Positions 14,106-22,769 of a stretch of DNA of 37,097 bases are shown piece by piece (within the stretch, counting starts at the first letter, position 1; every line of letters begins with the position of its first letter). This DNA is from CAYXVF01 sp964468125. GTDB lineage: Bacteria; Myxococcota; XYA12-FULL-58-9; CAYXVF01. The DNA lies in the NCBI GenBank assembly GCA_964468125.1, contig CAYXVF010000064.1, positions 1 through 37,097 on the forward strand, written 5' to 3'. Both the position numbers and the translations under genes were made by a program. The notes beneath the pieces are model-generated. The model had not been told where the DNA came from, made no database searches, and saw nothing but the letters and a program-made list of their open reading frames with translations.

Positions 14106-15838
14106 TTTCGCGCGCCTCGGCGTCGGGCGAGATAGGAGCGGGCGAGCTCGTTGGCCATACGCAGCGCGGTGACGGGCTTGGGAGCCTCGAGGGTCCCCGC
14201 TTCCAACGCTTCCCGTGCGCGGGCCCGCGCGATCTTGCCACTGGAGGTCCGCGGGAGTGTTCCGCGTGCCAGCAGGGTCACTTCCGCAGACAGGGCGCAT
14301 CGGGTGAATACGGCAGCCCGCACGCGCTCCTCGAGGTCCGCGCGTTCGGCCGGGGCGTCGAGCTTGGTTTCCACCAACAGCTGCAGCACCTCACCTTCCT
14401 CGCGCACCCGGCCCACGGCGGCGACACAGCCTCGCCGCACGCCCGCGAGACCGTCGAGCGCGGCCTCGATGTCCTGTGCCGCGTAATTGCGCCCGTGCAG
14501 CACGACTGTGTCCTTCTCGCGACCGAACAGATAGAGCTCGCCCTGGTCTAAAAACCCCCGGTCACCGGTTTTTAGCCACTCATCGTCAAACACGTCGTTG
14601 TTCAGGGAGTCCATACGGTGGTAGCCGGACATGAGCGATGGACCTCGGATCCACACCTGCCCGACGCGGCGGTCGGGCAAGAGCGCACAATCGTCCCCAC
14701 GGATCTGCACGCCGAAACCGGGCAACGGCAGACCGAGGCTCACGAGCTCGACGCCGTCTTCTTCGACCTCGACCGCTTCGAGAGCTTCGGCGAGACGCCC
14801 GCGGTCAAAGCGTCGCCAGCGCCAGCGCTGCCCGAGGGCGCTGAAGGTCACGGCAAGCGTCGCTTCACCGAGTCCGTAGACCGGGGTCAGGCTGTTCTCG
14901 GGGAACCCGTAGCACGAGAAGCGTTCGACGAACCGCTCGAGGACCCGAGGTGTGACGGGCTCGGCACCGTTCAGGGCGATGAGCCAGCGCGACAGGTCCA
15001 CCCCGTCGAGCTCTTCGTCGTCGATGCGCTCGACGCAAAGAGAATAGGCGAAGTTGGGCGCGGGGCTGATCGTCGCCCCGTGACGCGCGAGGGCGCGCAG
15101 CCAGAGCGCGGGCCGCGCGAGGAAGTGCTCCGGGGGAATGAGGGTGAGGTCGCGGTGATAACCCATCGCCACGAACACGCATCCGACCAGGCCCATGTCG
15201 TGGTACAGCGGCAACCAGCTGCAGCCGGAGTGCCGGAGCGTTTCCGACTCGGGGTGGGCGTCCAAGATCGCGGTGGTGATCGCAGTGACGTTCGCGAGGA
15301 TCTGGCGATGGGTGAGCGCGATCGGCTTCGGCTGCGCGGTGGTTCCGGAGGAGAACTGAATGAAACCGAGTGCATCGGGGTCGCGAAACACCGGCTCGCG
15401 TCGCTCGTGCCGGGGCATGGCTTCGAGGGTCAACGTGCCGAGTTTGGGGCGTTCGAGCTCGAGCGTACGACCGAGGACGCGGTCGATTCGACGCTCAGTG
15501 ACCACGAGGACGGCTTCGCAGGCCCGGAGCATCGAGGCGGTGCGCGCGTGGTACTCGTCGAGGCGACCGAGCCGTACCGGCGGATAGAGTGGGACGGGCA
15601 CTGCACCGAGCGCCATCGCGCCGAAAAACGCATCAAAGAAGCCGATTCCCGTAGGGAGGACCAGCGCCACGTGATCGCCCGAACGCACGCCCGCACGTTC
15701 GAGATCCGACGCGGCCGCGAGGGCCCGATCGTAAACCTTGCGGTAGGGGATCTCCTGCTCTCGCTCCCGAATGTCGACTAAGCGCAGCCGCGCGTTCGAC
15801 GTTGCCGCACCCTGCAGCATGTGGAGGAGCGTGCTCAT
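14102..15838 (-). CDS. Fatty acyl-AMP ligase (FAAL)
   Basis: A 578-residue ANL-superfamily enzyme that activates a free fatty acid as acyl-AMP and transfers it to a carrier protein. The P-loop is FSSGTTAQPKP (162-172), followed by SWLPLYHDMGLVG, then YGLGEATLAVTFS (321-333). The region 334-369 resembles the FAAL-specific insertion that separates these from acyl-CoA ligases. The adenylate Asp is in LKTGDRG (422-428), the hinge in FGREKDTVVLHGRN, and the catalytic Lys in LPRTSSGKIAR (K535). Start ATG 15838 overlaps the ACP stop by four bases, and the stop overlaps the next start. The ACP immediately before it is the likely acceptor. Confidence 0.92.
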   Translation of the reverse strand: MSTLLHMLQGAATSNARLRLVDIREREQEIPYRKVYDRALAAASDLERAGVRSGDHVALVLPTGIGFFDAFFGAMALGAVPVPLYPPVRLGRLDEYHARTASMLRACEAVLVVTERRIDRVLGRTLELERPKLGTLTLEAMPRHERREPVFRDPDALGFIQFSSGTTAQPKPIALTHRQILANVTAITTAILDAHPESETLRHSGCSWLPLYHDMGLVGCVFVAMGYHRDLTLIPPEHFLARPALWLRALARHGATISPAPNFAYSLCVERIDDEELDGVDLSRWLIALNGAEPVTPRVLERFVERFSCYGFPENSLTPVYGLGEATLAVTFSALGQRWRWRRFDRGRLAEALEAVEVEEDGVELVSLGLPLPGFGVQIRGDDCALLPDRRVGQVWIRGPSLMSGYHRMDSLNNDVFDDEWLKTGDRGFLDQGELYLFGREKDTVVLHGRNYAAQDIEAALDGLAGVRRGCVAAVGRVREEGEVLQLLVETKLDAPAERADLEERVRAAVFTRCALSAEVTLLARGTLPRTSSGKIARARAREALEAGTLEAPKPVTALRMANELARSYLARRRGARK

Positions 15839-16092
15839 GGGGCATTCTCGCGGAGAAGCCGTTCAATGGTCTCGACGAGTTGGCCCACTGTTCGAACGTC
15901 GTCGTCCTCGGGCTCAAAGGCGAGCTCAAAGGTGTTTTCGATTTCGACGATGAGGGCGAGCTGCTTCAACGAGTCGAGACCCAGATCCCGCTGAATGTCG
16001 GAGTTCCACTCTGCCTCCACGGGACGGCGGAGTTGGCGCTCCAGAATCGAGCGCAGCGTAGCGATGATGTCGTCGCGAGTCTTCAAACTCAA
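15835..16092 (-). CDS. Acyl carrier protein
   Basis: An 85-residue carrier protein with the phosphopantetheine attachment motif DLGLDSLKQLALIVEIE (Ser 41). A helical start (RDDIIATLRSILERQL) and acidic helix III (EPEDDDVRTVGQLVETIERLL) complete the fold. The start is taken as TTG at 16092-16090, because it overlaps the TGA of the methyltransferase gene (TTGA), copying the ATGA junctions elsewhere in this operon. A second TTG two codons later is possible. It sits between the methyltransferase and FAAL genes and is the probable acceptor of the fatty acyl group and donor to the type III PKS. Confidence 0.9.
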   Translation of the reverse strand: MSLKTRDDIIATLRSILERQLRRPVEAEWNSDIQRDLGLDSLKQLALIVEIENTFELAFEPEDDDVRTVGQLVETIERLLRENAP

Positions 16093-16661
16093 AGCCCCGG
16101 TAGAATTCTCGCCCGGCCGGCGAGCGCTGAGTCGTAGTGGTTGTGCTCGGTGAGCGCGCGTTCTTCGCAGCGGATTCGTACCGTGAGCAGCCAGGCGTTG
16201 GCGACACTGAATACGAGCGCCGTGATCCAGGCGCCATGGATCAAGGGCAGAGCGAAACCTTCGACGATCACTGCGAGGTAGTTCGGGTGTTTCAAGAAGC
16301 GGTAGGGTCCGCGGTCGACCGCGGGGGCGTCGGGGATCACGATGACCTTCACGTTCCAACGGCGTCCGAGCGTGGCGATCGCCCAGTAGCGGATCGCCTG
16401 GGCACCGACGGCCAGTACGAGCATCGGCCCGCCCAAGAGGAGAGAGAAAGGACGATCGAGCGCGACGACCTCCACAACGGCGGCGATGAAAAATCCGGTG
16501 TGAAGCATCGCCATGAACGGAAAATGCGCGGCGCCGTACTCTTTGCCACCGCGCTCGAGCGCCCAGGCGGCGTTGCGTCGGCTGATGACGAGCTCAACCA
16601 CGCGCTCGAGCCCCACCGCGGCGATCAGCGCCACGTAGAGTACCGTGCTCGTCAGCTCCAT
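16089..16661 (-). CDS. Isoprenylcysteine carboxyl methyltransferase-family membrane methyltransferase
   Basis: A 190-residue integral membrane protein with about four to five hydrophobic segments. The C-terminal signature RGPYRFLKHPNYLAV (117-131) with a downstream Glu in IVEGFALPL, then RCEERAL, is the SAM-binding motif of the ICMT family. Bacterial members next to type III PKS genes (SrsB of Streptomyces griseus, BpsB of Bacillus subtilis) O-methylate alkylresorcinols or alkylpyrones. ATG 16661 lies inside the 3' end of the PKS gene (10-base overlap), and its stop overlaps the ACP start. A role in methylating the polyketide is inferred from the neighbour and that precedent. Confidence 0.87.
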   Translation of the reverse strand: MELTSTVLYVALIAAVGLERVVELVISRRNAAWALERGGKEYGAAHFPFMAMLHTGFFIAAVVEVVALDRPFSLLLGGPMLVLAVGAQAIRYWAIATLGRRWNVKVIVIPDAPAVDRGPYRFLKHPNYLAVIVEGFALPLIHGAWITALVFSVANAWLLTVRIRCEERALTEHNHYDSALAGRARILPGL

Positions 16662-17710
16662 TCGAGCAACACCAGCTCGGAGCAAAACCCTGGACCCATG
16701 GCGGTCATCATCGCGTGCGTGGATTCCCGCCGCGTCTCGAGGGTCTCCCGCAGGACGAGAAGCACGGACGTGCTCGAAAGGTTGCCGTGCTCGCGCAAGC
16801 TCTTCCAGGTCAGGGACAACGCCTCCGCGTCGACGTCGAGGGCTTCGGCGATCGCGTCCAACACCTTGGGGCCGCCGGTGTGGCTGATCCAAATTCCGAT
16901 GTCGTCTTTGCTCAGCCCTCGTGCGTCGAGAAACGCACTCACGTCCGCACCCAAATGGTCACGCGCCATCGCAGGGACCTCCGGCGAGAGCACCACGCGG
17001 AATCCCTTCGATCCGATCTCCCAGCCCATCACGTGCTCGGTGTCCGGGTAGAAGCTCGCGCGTGAATCGATCACCCGCGGTCCGCGTTTCTCGTGGTCCC
17101 GCCCGGTCATGACCACCGCTGCCGCTCCGTCGCCGAAGAGACCGGAGGAGATGACGTTCGCCATCGAGAGGTCCCCACGCTGAAGGGTGAGGCTGCACAG
17201 CTCCACCGAGAGCAAAACCGCGACGCCGTTCGGATCGCCCGCGAGTACATCGGCGACCCGCGCCGTGCCGGCCACCCCGGCGACGCAGCCGAGTCCAAAG
17301 ATCGGGGTACGTTTAACGTCCGGGCGAAGACCGAGCCGGTTCATCAAGCGTGCGTCGATCGAGGGGGTGGCCATTCCGGTCACCGACACGAAGAAGAGGT
17401 GATCGACGTCGCTCGCTGCGAGGCCAGCCCGATCGAGGGCGTCGCGGACCGCGGCCTCACCAACGTCGGTTGCGACCTCGCGGTAGGCAGCGTTGCTTTC
17501 ATCAAAGGACGAGAGCTGGGCGTAGCGCTCCATCGGCAAGGCGAGGTGGCGTCCACCGACGAGAACGTTTTGATGGATCTGCTCGAGGCGTCGCGGGTTG
17601 TGAAAGTGCGCACCCCAATGCTCGACAAACGCCGAGACGAGCTCTTCCTGCGAGTAGTAGTGCGGGGGAAAGGCTCGGCCGACCGAGACGATGTGGGCTT
17701 TGGGATCCAT
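16652..17710 (-). CDS. Type III polyketide synthase (chalcone synthase-like)
   Basis: A 352-residue homodimer-type enzyme with the full Cys-His-Asn triad. Cys 142 is in GLGCVAGVAG, His 277 in WISHTGGPKVLDA, and Asn 310 in HGNLSSTSV. Other family landmarks are VSVTGMATPSIDARL and ISSGLFGDGAAAVV. It extends an acyl starter with malonyl-CoA and cyclises the chain to an alkylpyrone, alkylresorcinol or related ring. ATG 17710 is chosen over the GTG one codon upstream. It is the first gene of six, all with overlapping ends, and is followed by the methyltransferase, ACP, FAAL, flavoenzyme and YceI genes. The product is not predictable from sequence, but an FAAL/ACP-loaded long-chain acyl starter is likely. 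Confidence 0.93.
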   Translation of the reverse strand: MDPKAHIVSVGRAFPPHYYSQEELVSAFVEHWGAHFHNPRRLEQIHQNVLVGGRHLALPMERYAQLSSFDESNAAYREVATDVGEAAVRDALDRAGLAASDVDHLFFVSVTGMATPSIDARLMNRLGLRPDVKRTPIFGLGCVAGVAGTARVADVLAGDPNGVAVLLSVELCSLTLQRGDLSMANVISSGLFGDGAAAVVMTGRDHEKRGPRVIDSRASFYPDTEHVMGWEIGSKGFRVVLSPEVPAMARDHLGADVSAFLDARGLSKDDIGIWISHTGGPKVLDAIAEALDVDAEALSLTWKSLREHGNLSSTSVLLVLRETLETRRESTHAMMTAMGPGFCSELVLLEWS

Positions 17711-17792
17711 CACGCGACGCCTTGCCGCTAGGGTAAGTGCTCAGGGCGTCTCGCGCTCTATCGCAATTGCGTGGAGGGTCCCAGCGCGGGTT

Positions 17793-17823
17793 GAGCGGGC
17801 CCGGACGCGTGCCGGACCCGCTC
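17793..17823. terminator. Strong GC hairpin after the protease gene
   Basis: Arms 17793-17804 and 17812-17823 pair over 12 bases with one mismatch and a seven-base loop. It lies 13 bases beyond the protease stop on the minus strand and before the PKS operon start. No T-run follows, so it may act as a pause or factor-dependent terminator separating the two units. Confidence 0.55.
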
Positions 17824-17836
17824 GAAGATCGCTAGC

Positions 17837-20800
17837 TCAGCACAGCGTCTCGATCCGGATCACGATCGTGTCGCTCGCCTCGCTCTCGCCATCGGACACG
17901 GTGACCACGACCTCGTGGTCGACGATCCCGAAATACCCTCCGACGCAGGAGCTGTAGAGCCGGACGGTGATCGAGGTTCCGGTTCCGAGCAGCGCATTGC
18001 CTCCCGGCTGGATCGTCGCCGACGCTGAGTCGGTGGTCCACACGATGTCCTCGGACGGGATCGGCCCATCGGGGTCACTGACCGAAGCCACGAGGGTCAC
18101 CTCGTAGTAGTCACCGTTGGCGTCGGTTCCTTCGGCGAAATAGCTGACGTCGAAGAGGCTGCCCGAGCCAGACGGAGAGGTGATCATCACGGTCGGGGGT
18201 GAGCCAACGCAGTCGACAACCGAGTAGCTGTTCTGCGCGGTGAGCGAAGGCTCACCGTAGGCGCGAATCGCGACCGTTCGCGTTCCTTCGCTCAGCGTGA
18301 GGTTCGCCGTAGCGCCGGTCGCCACGACGACTCCGTCCACCAACCACTCGAGGTCGCTGCCGGAGACCACCGCGGACGGGTAGGCCGGGAACTGAACACT
18401 CGAGTCGAAGGCGACGCTCTCACCCGCGCAGAGCGTGATGCCCGCGATGGGCGAAGCGAGGGCGACCGTCGGCTCCGCGATTTGCGGAGTGGAGGCGAGG
18501 ACCTCGTAGGATGCATCGCCCCCGACGATGGGAAACAGCAACACCTCATCGGGAGCCGCCAGGGTCTCGAAGACCTCGGTGGTTTCCGGCGCACCGCCTC
18601 GGCTGATCAGGCGGAAGCTCGCGTCGTCGAGGGTTGGAACCGTCGCGCCGAGGGAGCTCAGCGCAACCTGCACGACGTACGGGCGCGAACCCGACGGCAT
18701 CTGCACGCTGTACCAGTCCTCGTCGAGCTGCGTGATCCCGCCGCCGGAGGTGATCACGTCCATGACGGTCCCGACCCGCGGCACGTCGTAGCTGAGAGCC
18801 CGAGCGTCCGCAGATCCGTCGTCGCTTCCGAGGGCTTCGTTGAATCCGAGGCTCAGATCGAGCCCGGAAGAGGCGAGGTCCTCGTCGAGGTCTGAGACCG
18901 CCTGCACCGCGCCGAGAGGATCGACCACCAGACGGCGACGGGGATCGCTCGCGAAGCCCTTCGCGACCAGCTCGCTGTCGTCGAAGGTCGCCGACGGCGA
19001 GGTGAGCGCGGCGACGATGTCGTCGACGATCCGACGGCGCTGCGCATCGCTCAGGGCAGGGTTGTTCGGGTTCAAGCTCGGGTTCACCGCCTGCATCGCG
19101 GCGATCACGCCGGTGATGAAGGGCGCCGCGGCGCTCGTGCCTCCGATCTCGAAATCGGCGTCCGCTGAGCTCGGGTTCGCGGGATCGCTCGGTGACGTAT
19201 AGGCCGACGTGATCGGCGCCCAGATGTCGACCCGGTCGCCGAAGAAGTGCACGTTTTGGTAGCTCGAATTCACCGCGCCCACCGCGATCGCGTCGGGGAA
19301 CGCGGCGGGAACGACCTGCCAGCGCTCGAGGCGGAAGTCCTCGAGCTCGACGAGGTCTCGGATCACCGCGGGAAGGGTGTCACGATCGAGCGCGTTGCCC
19401 GCGCTCGCCACGACCGGTACGCCTCGGTTCTTCGCGTAGCGCACCGCGGAAGCCATTGGACCCATAATGTCGCCCAAGGCGAGTGAGCTGAAACATGCGG
19501 CGGAGGCGGTGGCCGCGGCGCCCGCGGCGATCGCGCAGGGGATCCCGCCAAAGAACGGTCCGAGTGCCGCGCATGCGACCGCCGCAGCGCCCCCGGCGCC
19601 GGCGGTAATGATGCTGCAAATCCCGGCGCGGCCGGCACCGGTACAGATGTTGAAGTCGGGACCGATGTTCGTGAGGATGTTGCAGGGGTAGCCGCCGCTG
19701 ATGTTCACGCAGGCGGCGCCGTCATTGACCGCGCGCCGAATACCCGAACCGATTTCAAACGCGTAGGCCAAGAGACTGTACTCGTAGAGCATCGGTACGA
19801 CCACTTGGCCGCCGGTCCCCGCTGCACCAAAACCGTTGTTGGCCACGCCGCCGGCGGTCGTGACGACGCCGGTGCCATGGTAGGAGCGCCCGCCGAAGAA
19901 GCTGTTGTTCACGGTGGGAGCGCCCTCGGCCGCACCGGGCCCGCACGTCACGGGATTCGTGCCCATGTCGCACTCCACCGGCGTGCCACTGGAGGGCGAC
20001 CGGAAGTCGGCGTTGCGTGAGAAGCCCATGTCCAGGAACGCGACGTCGATCTCGCGCAGGTCCGCGCCCGCGAGCTGCAAGAACGACCACATAGCCGGCA
20101 CGTTGTTGACGCACGGACGGGACGGGTCGCCGGGGATACACGGCCCGGACGTGCTGTTGGCCGGTTTCATCTCCATCGTGAAGGTGACCTTTCCATCTTC
20201 TATTTCCGAAGCCGTCGGCGCGTCCGCCCACTGAATGCGCGGGTTCACCGCGACCCGATAGCCATCGAGCTGGAGCGCCAGGGTTGCGGCGTAAACGTCT
20301 AACCCTTCCTCGTTGCTGACCGAAAGCGCGCCGGACTCGCCGAAGAGCGCGCGAAGGCCCGAGACTCCTTCGCCGTTGAAGCGTTCGGGATCGAAGGAGA
20401 TCAAGTAGTACGTGACGCCGTCTTCTTCCTCCGGTCCGCTCAAGACGGCTCCTCCGGTTCGTTCGAGAAGCGCGTCGCGTTCCGCATCCGAAGCCACTGC
20501 GACGATGAGCTCGCGGGTTGCAACCTGAACCGGCAACCCATCATCGACGAGCAGGGTCGCGGCGCGCTTGCCGCCTGGAGGAGGTGAGAGCTCGTCGCTC
20601 GTCACCGCCAGAGTCGGTTCGACCGCCGTGGGCAGGTCCATCGACTCGCCAGCGGCCACGGCTGCATCAAAAACCATGTCCTCTTCCGCCAGTGATTCGC
20701 TGATCTTTTCCCGATCGACGAAGTAGAGAGCGTAAAAGGAACCCGCAGCCGGCACGGTGAGCACGCCATCGTTTGGGGTGACCGCTCCGTCTCCGATGCG

Positions 20801-21139
20801 CACGGTCACGCCGCGTGCGACCCACTCTCCGGCGACGTTCTCCAAGACCGCCGGCTCCGCGTCACCGCTCGCCTCGGATGAAAACGCGACCGCGCCCGGG
20901 TCGGCGGGGACGGGGATCGAGGCGAAATCGACGACCGCTCGCAACTCTTCGCCATCGGCGTACACCGCGCGGTCGAGCTCGATACGCAAGCCCGATGACT
21001 GCTCGACGACGGTCGGTGTCGTTGGGTCGTTAGCGTTGGAATTTTCTCTGGGCTCGAAATTGCCCGGATCGTCTCCGCCGCACGCGGTCGCGAAGGCCGA
21101 GACCGCGAGTAGGGGAATGAATCTCAGATAGGACTGCAT
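17837..21139 (-). CDS. Subtilisin-like serine protease (S8), lipoprotein
   Basis: A 1,100-residue exported protease. ATG 21139 has a strong SD (AAGGAGA) and begins a signal with a lipobox-like ATAC (Cys 20) followed by GGDDPG, so it is probably a lipoprotein. The S8 triad is visible: Asp 370 in VAFLDMGFSRN, His 421 in YHGTGVV, Ser 669 in GGTSAAAPFITG. The oxyanion Asn 582 is in ASAGNALD. Residues 21-360 form a long N-terminal region. A Cys-containing, Ala/Gly-rich hydrophobic insert (about 498-560) splits the catalytic domain. The C-terminal part (about 900-1,100) has Ig/PKD-like beta repeats (EWLVDGVVVATG; VTVSDGESEASDTIVIRI). Upstream are paired inverted repeats (21229-21296). Confidence 0.93.
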   Translation of the reverse strand: MQSYLRFIPLLAVSAFATACGGDDPGNFEPRENSNANDPTTPTVVEQSSGLRIELDRAVYADGEELRAVVDFASIPVPADPGAVAFSSEASGDAEPAVLENVAGEWVARGVTVRIGDGAVTPNDGVLTVPAAGSFYALYFVDREKISESLAEEDMVFDAAVAAGESMDLPTAVEPTLAVTSDELSPPPGGKRAATLLVDDGLPVQVATRELIVAVASDAERDALLERTGGAVLSGPEEEDGVTYYLISFDPERFNGEGVSGLRALFGESGALSVSNEEGLDVYAATLALQLDGYRVAVNPRIQWADAPTASEIEDGKVTFTMEMKPANSTSGPCIPGDPSRPCVNNVPAMWSFLQLAGADLREIDVAFLDMGFSRNADFRSPSSGTPVECDMGTNPVTCGPGAAEGAPTVNNSFFGGRSYHGTGVVTTAGGVANNGFGAAGTGGQVVVPMLYEYSLLAYAFEIGSGIRRAVNDGAACVNISGGYPCNILTNIGPDFNICTGAGRAGICSIITAGAGGAAAVACAALGPFFGGIPCAIAAGAAATASAACFSSLALGDIMGPMASAVRYAKNRGVPVVASAGNALDRDTLPAVIRDLVELEDFRLERWQVVPAAFPDAIAVGAVNSSYQNVHFFGDRVDIWAPITSAYTSPSDPANPSSADADFEIGGTSAAAPFITGVIAAMQAVNPSLNPNNPALSDAQRRRIVDDIVAALTSPSATFDDSELVAKGFASDPRRRLVVDPLGAVQAVSDLDEDLASSGLDLSLGFNEALGSDDGSADARALSYDVPRVGTVMDVITSGGGITQLDEDWYSVQMPSGSRPYVVQVALSSLGATVPTLDDASFRLISRGGAPETTEVFETLAAPDEVLLFPIVGGDASYEVLASTPQIAEPTVALASPIAGITLCAGESVAFDSSVQFPAYPSAVVSGSDLEWLVDGVVVATGATANLTLSEGTRTVAIRAYGEPSLTAQNSYSVVDCVGSPPTVMITSPSGSGSLFDVSYFAEGTDANGDYYEVTLVASVSDPDGPIPSEDIVWTTDSASATIQPGGNALLGTGTSITVRLYSSCVGGYFGIVDHEVVVTVSDGESEASDTIVIRIETLC

Positions 21140-21228
21140 ATGAGTCTCCTTGGCTGCGGGACATGCCCGCGAGAATTGCCATGAGGCCCGACAGTCGCAG
21201 TGTTTGTTCGGTGAGCCGGTGATGCCGC

Positions 21229-21296
21229 TCACGAACGGTGATCAAGTGCGGTCAAAGAGTGTTTCTACACTCACCGTTCTCGTGATGGGGATCACG
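21229..21296. promoter_or_regulatory. Paired operator-like inverted repeats upstream of the protease gene
   Basis: TCACGAACGGTGA (21229-21241) and, reading the other strand, TCACGAGAACGGTGA (21285-21271) are near-identical imperfect palindromes 30 bp apart. A third palindrome, CGTGAT-GGGG-ATCACG (21281-21296), overlaps the second. All lie about 90-160 bp upstream of the protease ATG, where a regulator could bind. No promoter boxes were convincingly placed. Confidence 0.4.
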
Positions 21297-21348
21297 AATA
21301 GCGCGAAACGCGGAGACCGAAGGGGTGGTGGGAGGGAGCAAGCGGCAT

Positions 21349-22704
21349 TCATCGTGCGAAGCTGACCATGAACGCGACCGACTCGCCGTTGCGATCGCCA
21401 AAGCCTTCCTGCGTCCCCCAGCGGTTGCCCTGCCACTCAATACCAAGATTCCACCGGCCGAAATCCCAGCCGACGGCGACGCGCGGTGCGAGAACAAAGC
21501 CCTCGCGCGGCGCTCCGTCAAAGGCGAGCGCATCGCCAACGGTCCATTGATACGCCGCGGCCAGCCCTACCGATGCCTGCGGTCCTCGTTCGTTGGCCAG
21601 CCGTGCCGCGATTTCCGGTTGCAAGTGCCCCACCCCGGCACCACCTATTGGCAGCCGAAGCTCGGACCCGGCCTCGAGCTCAAAGGGGCCGACCCGCTTT
21701 GTTCCTGCTATCCGGGCACCCAGCAGCGCCGCGATCTGGCGGTCGCTCGTGTATTCGTCCTGCAGGCCCGCCCCCAACCGCCGGCCCGCGAGCGCGGTGC
21801 CACTCATGGCCGCGTGAAAACCGTCTTGGACCGTCGCGCCGCCGAAGTCTCCGACGCCTTGAAGGCCGACGAGCCAACCGGTCGTCACGGTGTCGAAGAA
21901 GAGGCGATCGCTCGGCCGCGTACGTAGGTGCTCGACCGTGAGCTCCGCCACGTCACTCCGGGACATGCCTCCGCGCTCCGTGAACATGTTGTGTCCGAAG
22001 GAGAGGTCCCAACGCTCCCCGTCCCCCGGCTCCCCCCGCGCCCAGCCGCTACGGACTCCGAAGGATGCGGTGGCACCGTCGTCGCTGCGATAGATGCCGT
22101 CTCGGGCCATCGCGAGGTTGTCGTTGTGGGCCCAGAAGCCGAAAGAGAAGCGCCAATTCTCGGGCGGCTCCTCCGGGTCCGCGGCGAAGGCACGGACGTC
22201 GAGTGTGCCGTCCTCGATGTGTTCGGCGAGGCGCTCCGCCGCGCCCTCGTCGCCTTGGCGCGCGCTCAGCAGATCGAAGAGCGGGCCCTCACGCGTACCG
22301 TTTTGCACGCGAAGCTGCGCGGCGAAGGGAGCGAGCTCGGCGGGCGAGAGGTTGGGCGGAACGGCGTCGGGGAGGAGGCGATGCAAGGTGTACGCGACGT
22401 GCTCGGCGGGCGCGTCCAGCCCGTGTTCGAGGAGCCAGGCGCCATAGCCCAGCCCGCCGCGGAGGTTCTCGGTCAACCGACCGTTTAGGATCGCATCGCG
22501 ACGCTCCCCCACCGCCGACGCATTCGGCGACAGCGGTGCGGCGAGCCGAGAAGGGGCGTCGCTTCCCGCATCGAGATCCGAGGTGGGTGGGGCCGTCGCG
22601 GGACCGGGTAGATCCTGACTCTTCGTTGGTTCCTGCGGCGGGTCGTCACCCGTACTCGCACTCAGAATGGGATCGGGTCCCCGGGGACCCACCGGAAGAG
22701 ACAT
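21349..22704 (-). CDS. Hypothetical protein with beta-rich (possibly outer-membrane barrel) C-terminal region
   Basis: A 451-residue protein beginning MSLPVGPRGPDPIL at ATG 22704; a TTG 36 bases upstream is possible. There is no recognisable signal peptide. The first 70 residues are Pro/Ser/Asp-rich, and 70-170 is helical (LRGGLGYGAWLLEHGLDAPA). From about 180 alternating hydrophobic, Gly- and aromatic-rich strands appear (WRFSFGFWAHNDNLAMARDG, ASFGVRSGW, GWLVGLQGVGDFGG). It ends with a strand-like segment (SVAFMVSFAR). The ND...Y..DDG pattern weakly recalls LpxR-type lipid A deacylase barrels, but without a signal this is only a guess. It lies 210 bp upstream of the protease in the same direction. 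Confidence 0.65.
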   Translation of the reverse strand: MSLPVGPRGPDPILSASTGDDPPQEPTKSQDLPGPATAPPTSDLDAGSDAPSRLAAPLSPNASAVGERRDAILNGRLTENLRGGLGYGAWLLEHGLDAPAEHVAYTLHRLLPDAVPPNLSPAELAPFAAQLRVQNGTREGPLFDLLSARQGDEGAAERLAEHIEDGTLDVRAFAADPEEPPENWRFSFGFWAHNDNLAMARDGIYRSDDGATASFGVRSGWARGEPGDGERWDLSFGHNMFTERGGMSRSDVAELTVEHLRTRPSDRLFFDTVTTGWLVGLQGVGDFGGATVQDGFHAAMSGTALAGRRLGAGLQDEYTSDRQIAALLGARIAGTKRVGPFELEAGSELRLPIGGAGVGHLQPEIAARLANERGPQASVGLAAAYQWTVGDALAFDGAPREGFVLAPRVAVGWDFGRWNLGIEWQGNRWGTQEGFGDRNGESVAFMVSFAR

Positions 22705-22769
22705 GAACGACACTATCGCCGAGCGCCTCTGAGCCCGCAACGGCTAAACCGGCACGGACTTGGCGTGCT

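Noticed and set aside
14618..15781. 387-residue open frame opposite the fatty acyl-AMP ligase gene
   Set aside because: Antisense shadow produced by high GC; the minus-strand ligase has all its motifs.
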